This document shows positions 48,199 to 49,415 of a DNA stretch of 49,415 nt, one piece after another. The translations under genes were made by a program, and so were the position numbers. The stretch comes from Methylobacterium sp. J-070. GTDB lineage: Bacteria > Pseudomonadota > Alphaproteobacteria > Rhizobiales > Beijerinckiaceae. The DNA lies in assembly GCF_022829385.1 (NCBI RefSeq), contig NZ_JAKSXX010000250.1:1-49415 (forward strand), written 5' to 3'. The number at the start of each line of letters is the position of its first letter. Positions within the stretch are counted from its first letter, which is position 1. Under the pieces are notes generated by a model, which searched no databases, was not told where the DNA came from, and saw only the letters and a program-made list of their open reading frames with translations.

Positions 48199-48462
48199 AT
48201 GACGAAGCTTGCCCTTGTCGCTTCCCTCGCCACGCTGCTTGGCGGCACAACTATCGCTCAAGCTCAATCTTACAGTGCGCCAGCCGGCGAGCCCGCCGCG
48301 ACCGAACCAGGCGGCACCGAGAGTCGGGACGGCCGAGCCAATGTCCTCGAAGGTATTCGAGACGGGGAGGCCGTTGGTGTCCCGCCTCGGGCAACAGAAG
48401 AGTACATTGGCGAGCGGCGGTTGCGTCGTAGGGAGGACCGGCGCCTTGAGAACGAAGATTAG
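48199..48462 (+). CDS. Small exported protein
   Basis: An 87-residue protein with a signal peptide (MTKLALVASLATLLGGTTIA, cut near AQAQS). The mature part is polar: GEPAATEPGGTESRDGRANV, then ATEEYIGERRLRRREDRRLE. It has an acidic-basic charged C-terminus and no Cys. An in-frame ATG at 48184 is also possible. Function unknown. Confidence 0.62.
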   Translation: MTKLALVASLATLLGGTTIAQAQSYSAPAGEPAATEPGGTESRDGRANVLEGIRDGEAVGVPPRATEEYIGERRLRRREDRRLENED

Positions 48463-48476
48463 TCCGAAGCTTCTCA

Positions 48477-48524
48477 CTCATCTGCCGCCTTGTCGAGGAA
48501 GCCTTGAAGGCAAAGCGGTCCTAA
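48477..48524 (+). repeat. Tail remnant of a small DNA-binding-type protein, copy B
   Basis: Encodes LICRLVEEALKAKRS and a stop. The TAA shares one base with the ATG of the next gene (TAATG). It matches copy A at 47282. Confidence 0.45.
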
Positions 48525-48727
48525 TGGATAAGATTGCGGCGAACCTCTCTAGTGTTCTGGGAGATTCGATCCTAGAGTCGACTGCTGTCGCGCACTTGCT
48601 TCCCGACGTCGTCTTGAACGCTCTCAATGCATGGATCGCGGACCAGCCCGATCCCAAACCGTCTCGGGCCGATGCTATCCGCCAGATCCTAGCCGAGCAC
48701 CTGAAGGCGAAGGGCTACCTGAAATGA
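48524..48727 (+). CDS. Small hypothetical protein, possibly ribbon-helix-helix
   Basis: A 67-residue protein: MDKIAANLSSVLGDSILEST, LPDVVLNALNAWIADQPDPK, then PSRADAIRQILAEHLKAKGY. The C-terminal block SRADAIRQILAEHL resembles the second helix of ribbon-helix-helix DNA-binding proteins, and the DVVLNALNAW part could be the preceding strand-helix. The start overlaps the end of a tail remnant and has no good ribosome binding site. Confidence 0.55.
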   Translation: MDKIAANLSSVLGDSILESTAVAHLLPDVVLNALNAWIADQPDPKPSRADAIRQILAEHLKAKGYLK

Positions 48728-48828
48728 GGGGCGCGCCGCTCGCGATCTGGGCTTCTACGGCGCGCCTTTCCTATTCGTCGCGCGTTCCCTCCCCGATGGC
48801 GAACGCTGACGCCAACCAGGAGGCTTCC

Positions 48829-49053
48829 ATGGCCGATCAAGATCGTGCGCTCATCGACACGCACGGCGAACAGGACAACGTCGCCCTGGCTCAATTAGGA
48901 GCGGCCGTGATCCTGGCTTGGCCCTTATTGGAGCCTGACATGCAACGCGATTTGATCGCGACAGCGGCCGTCGTGGATGGCGTGCAAAGAGACGCAAGCT
49001 TTGAAGAAGTGCTGACTCGGCTTGTTCAGATGAACAATCGGAGCAGAGGTTAA
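48829..49053 (+). CDS. Small soluble hypothetical protein
   Basis: A 74-residue protein with a perfect AGGAGG site 6 bases before ATG. Sequence blocks are DTHGEQDNVALAQLGAAVIL, PLLEPDMQRDLIATAAVVDG and FEEVLTRLVQMNNRSRG. Helical, no signal peptide. No family is recognised. The frame is open upstream, but the ribosome binding site fixes this start. The next gene starts 2 bases after its stop. Confidence 0.62.
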   Translation: MADQDRALIDTHGEQDNVALAQLGAAVILAWPLLEPDMQRDLIATAAVVDGVQRDASFEEVLTRLVQMNNRSRG

Positions 49054-49055
49054 GG

Positions 49056-49253
49056 ATGGCTTACGCCTCACAAGTGCTCGAAGGCGTGGGGCTACCTGAA
49101 ATGACGCTGGCCGCGCTCGCGATGGGCCTGAGCGTCCTCATCGTAGCAGCAGTAGCCCTGAAGCTCCTCAATGACGCTGGCTCTCAGGGGGCTCCCTTTC
49201 TGGTCATCGCCGCCGGGGGCCTAGCCAGTGGCGCTGTTTCCCTGCTGAGGTGA
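49056..49253 (+). CDS. Small two-pass membrane protein
   Basis: 65 residues with two hydrophobic segments: MTLAALAMGLSVLIVAAVAL and APFLVIAAGGLASGAVSLL. AAGG precedes the ATG. The stop overlaps the GTG of the next gene by 4 bases, so three small genes from 48829 onward form an operon. No family is known. Confidence 0.58.
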   Translation: MAYASQVLEGVGLPEMTLAALAMGLSVLIVAAVALKLLNDAGSQGAPFLVIAAGGLASGAVSLLR

Positions 49254-49415
49254 GCCATCCCGAACCAGACTCCGCCTTCCGCGATCGACTACTCCGCATT
49301 GCCAGCGAGATCGATCGCCCGCTTGTCGTGGCTTCAACAGGTCCCGCGCTCGACATCCTCGGCCGCAAGTATGATCGGTTCAGGACCGGCGTACCGCTCA
49401 AGGGCCTTGAGGTGG
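49250..49415 (+). CDS. Hypothetical protein, 3' end beyond window
   Basis: Starts at GTG in a GTGA overlap with the previous gene. The visible 55 residues are SHPEPDSAFRDRLLRIASEI, DRPLVVASTGPALDILGRKY and DRFRTGVPLKGLEV. A decayed paralogue lies at 47337. No domain is recognised. Confidence 0.55.
   Translation, partial: MSHPEPDSAFRDRLLRIASEIDRPLVVASTGPALDILGRKYDRFRTGVPLKGLEV

Noticed and set aside
12595..49415. Right attachment site (copy of the tRNA-Leu 3' end)
   Set aside because: Scanned for GTTCGAGTCC and CCTGGGCACCA. No second copy was found, so no border is called.

Overview
The window is high-GC DNA from an alphaproteobacterium, most likely Methylobacterium or Methylorubrum (Hyphomicrobiales). 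The assignment is an inference. It rests on GC-rich codon use, on LeuC, RuvB and bacterial topoisomerase IB of alphaproteobacterial type, on small exported and DUF families common in that genus, and on a GlnT/GmaS plus split glutamate-synthase-like cluster typical of rhizobia and methylotrophs.

Layout. (1) 1-12.5 kb looks like ordinary chromosome: ruvB (cut by the window edge), small exported proteins, a GGDEF protein with a degenerate receiver, a LuxR-type regulator, topoisomerase IB, a glycosyltransferase, a methyltransferase, an FMN reductase, cytochrome b561, a two-domain Inh-like protein, a 2-hydroxyacid dehydrogenase, leuC and a tRNA-Leu(CAG). (2) A visibly AT-rich tyrosine recombinase starts about 85 bp after the tRNA-Leu 3' end, the usual entry point of an integrative element. 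No second copy of the tRNA end was found, so the far border is unknown. (3) 14.3-22.4 kb is accessory: an alpha/beta hydrolase, a GbsR/MarR regulator with a strong promoter and a palindrome over its start codon, two DUF4166 genes (one fused to a saccharopine-dehydrogenase-like domain), a TetR regulator and a macrolide-type glycosyltransferase. (4) 22.7-31.6 kb is a nitrogen or gamma-glutamyl module: gamma-glutamyltransferase, an orphan peptide-type ABC binding protein, a GlnT/GmaS-type ligase and the three-subunit glutamate-synthase-like set (amidotransferase, GXGXG, FMN synthase) under an XRE-cupin regulator. The set is equivalent to N-methylglutamate synthase mgsABC, but mgdABCD is not in the window.

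(5) 31.6-42.7 kb is rich in decay: an ISL3-type transposase tail, a Kup C-terminal fragment, a frameshifted small ORF, a RecD2-like helicase with two frameshifts and a damaged Walker A, and an IS1182-type fragment. Intact genes here are an AI-2E/PerM-type permease with a C-terminal Rossmann-like domain, a low-affinity iron permease homologue, an HD-domain protein and two overlapping small membrane proteins. (6) 42.7-49.4 kb is packed with very small genes. An XRE regulator leads a chain of tiny ORFs joined by 4-bp ATGA overlaps and ending in a stand-alone protein resembling the RNA polymerase alpha C-terminal domain. Around it lie copies of an XRE C-terminal tail, a degenerate tRNA-Cys-like sequence, small exported proteins, a DUF892 ferritin-like protein, and duplicated or truncated pieces of small genes.

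Strongest leads: the promoter/operator over the GbsR-type start codon, the XRE micro-operon with its paired upstream repeats, the tRNA-Cys-like relic, and the gamma-glutamyl cluster without its usual dehydrogenase partner.
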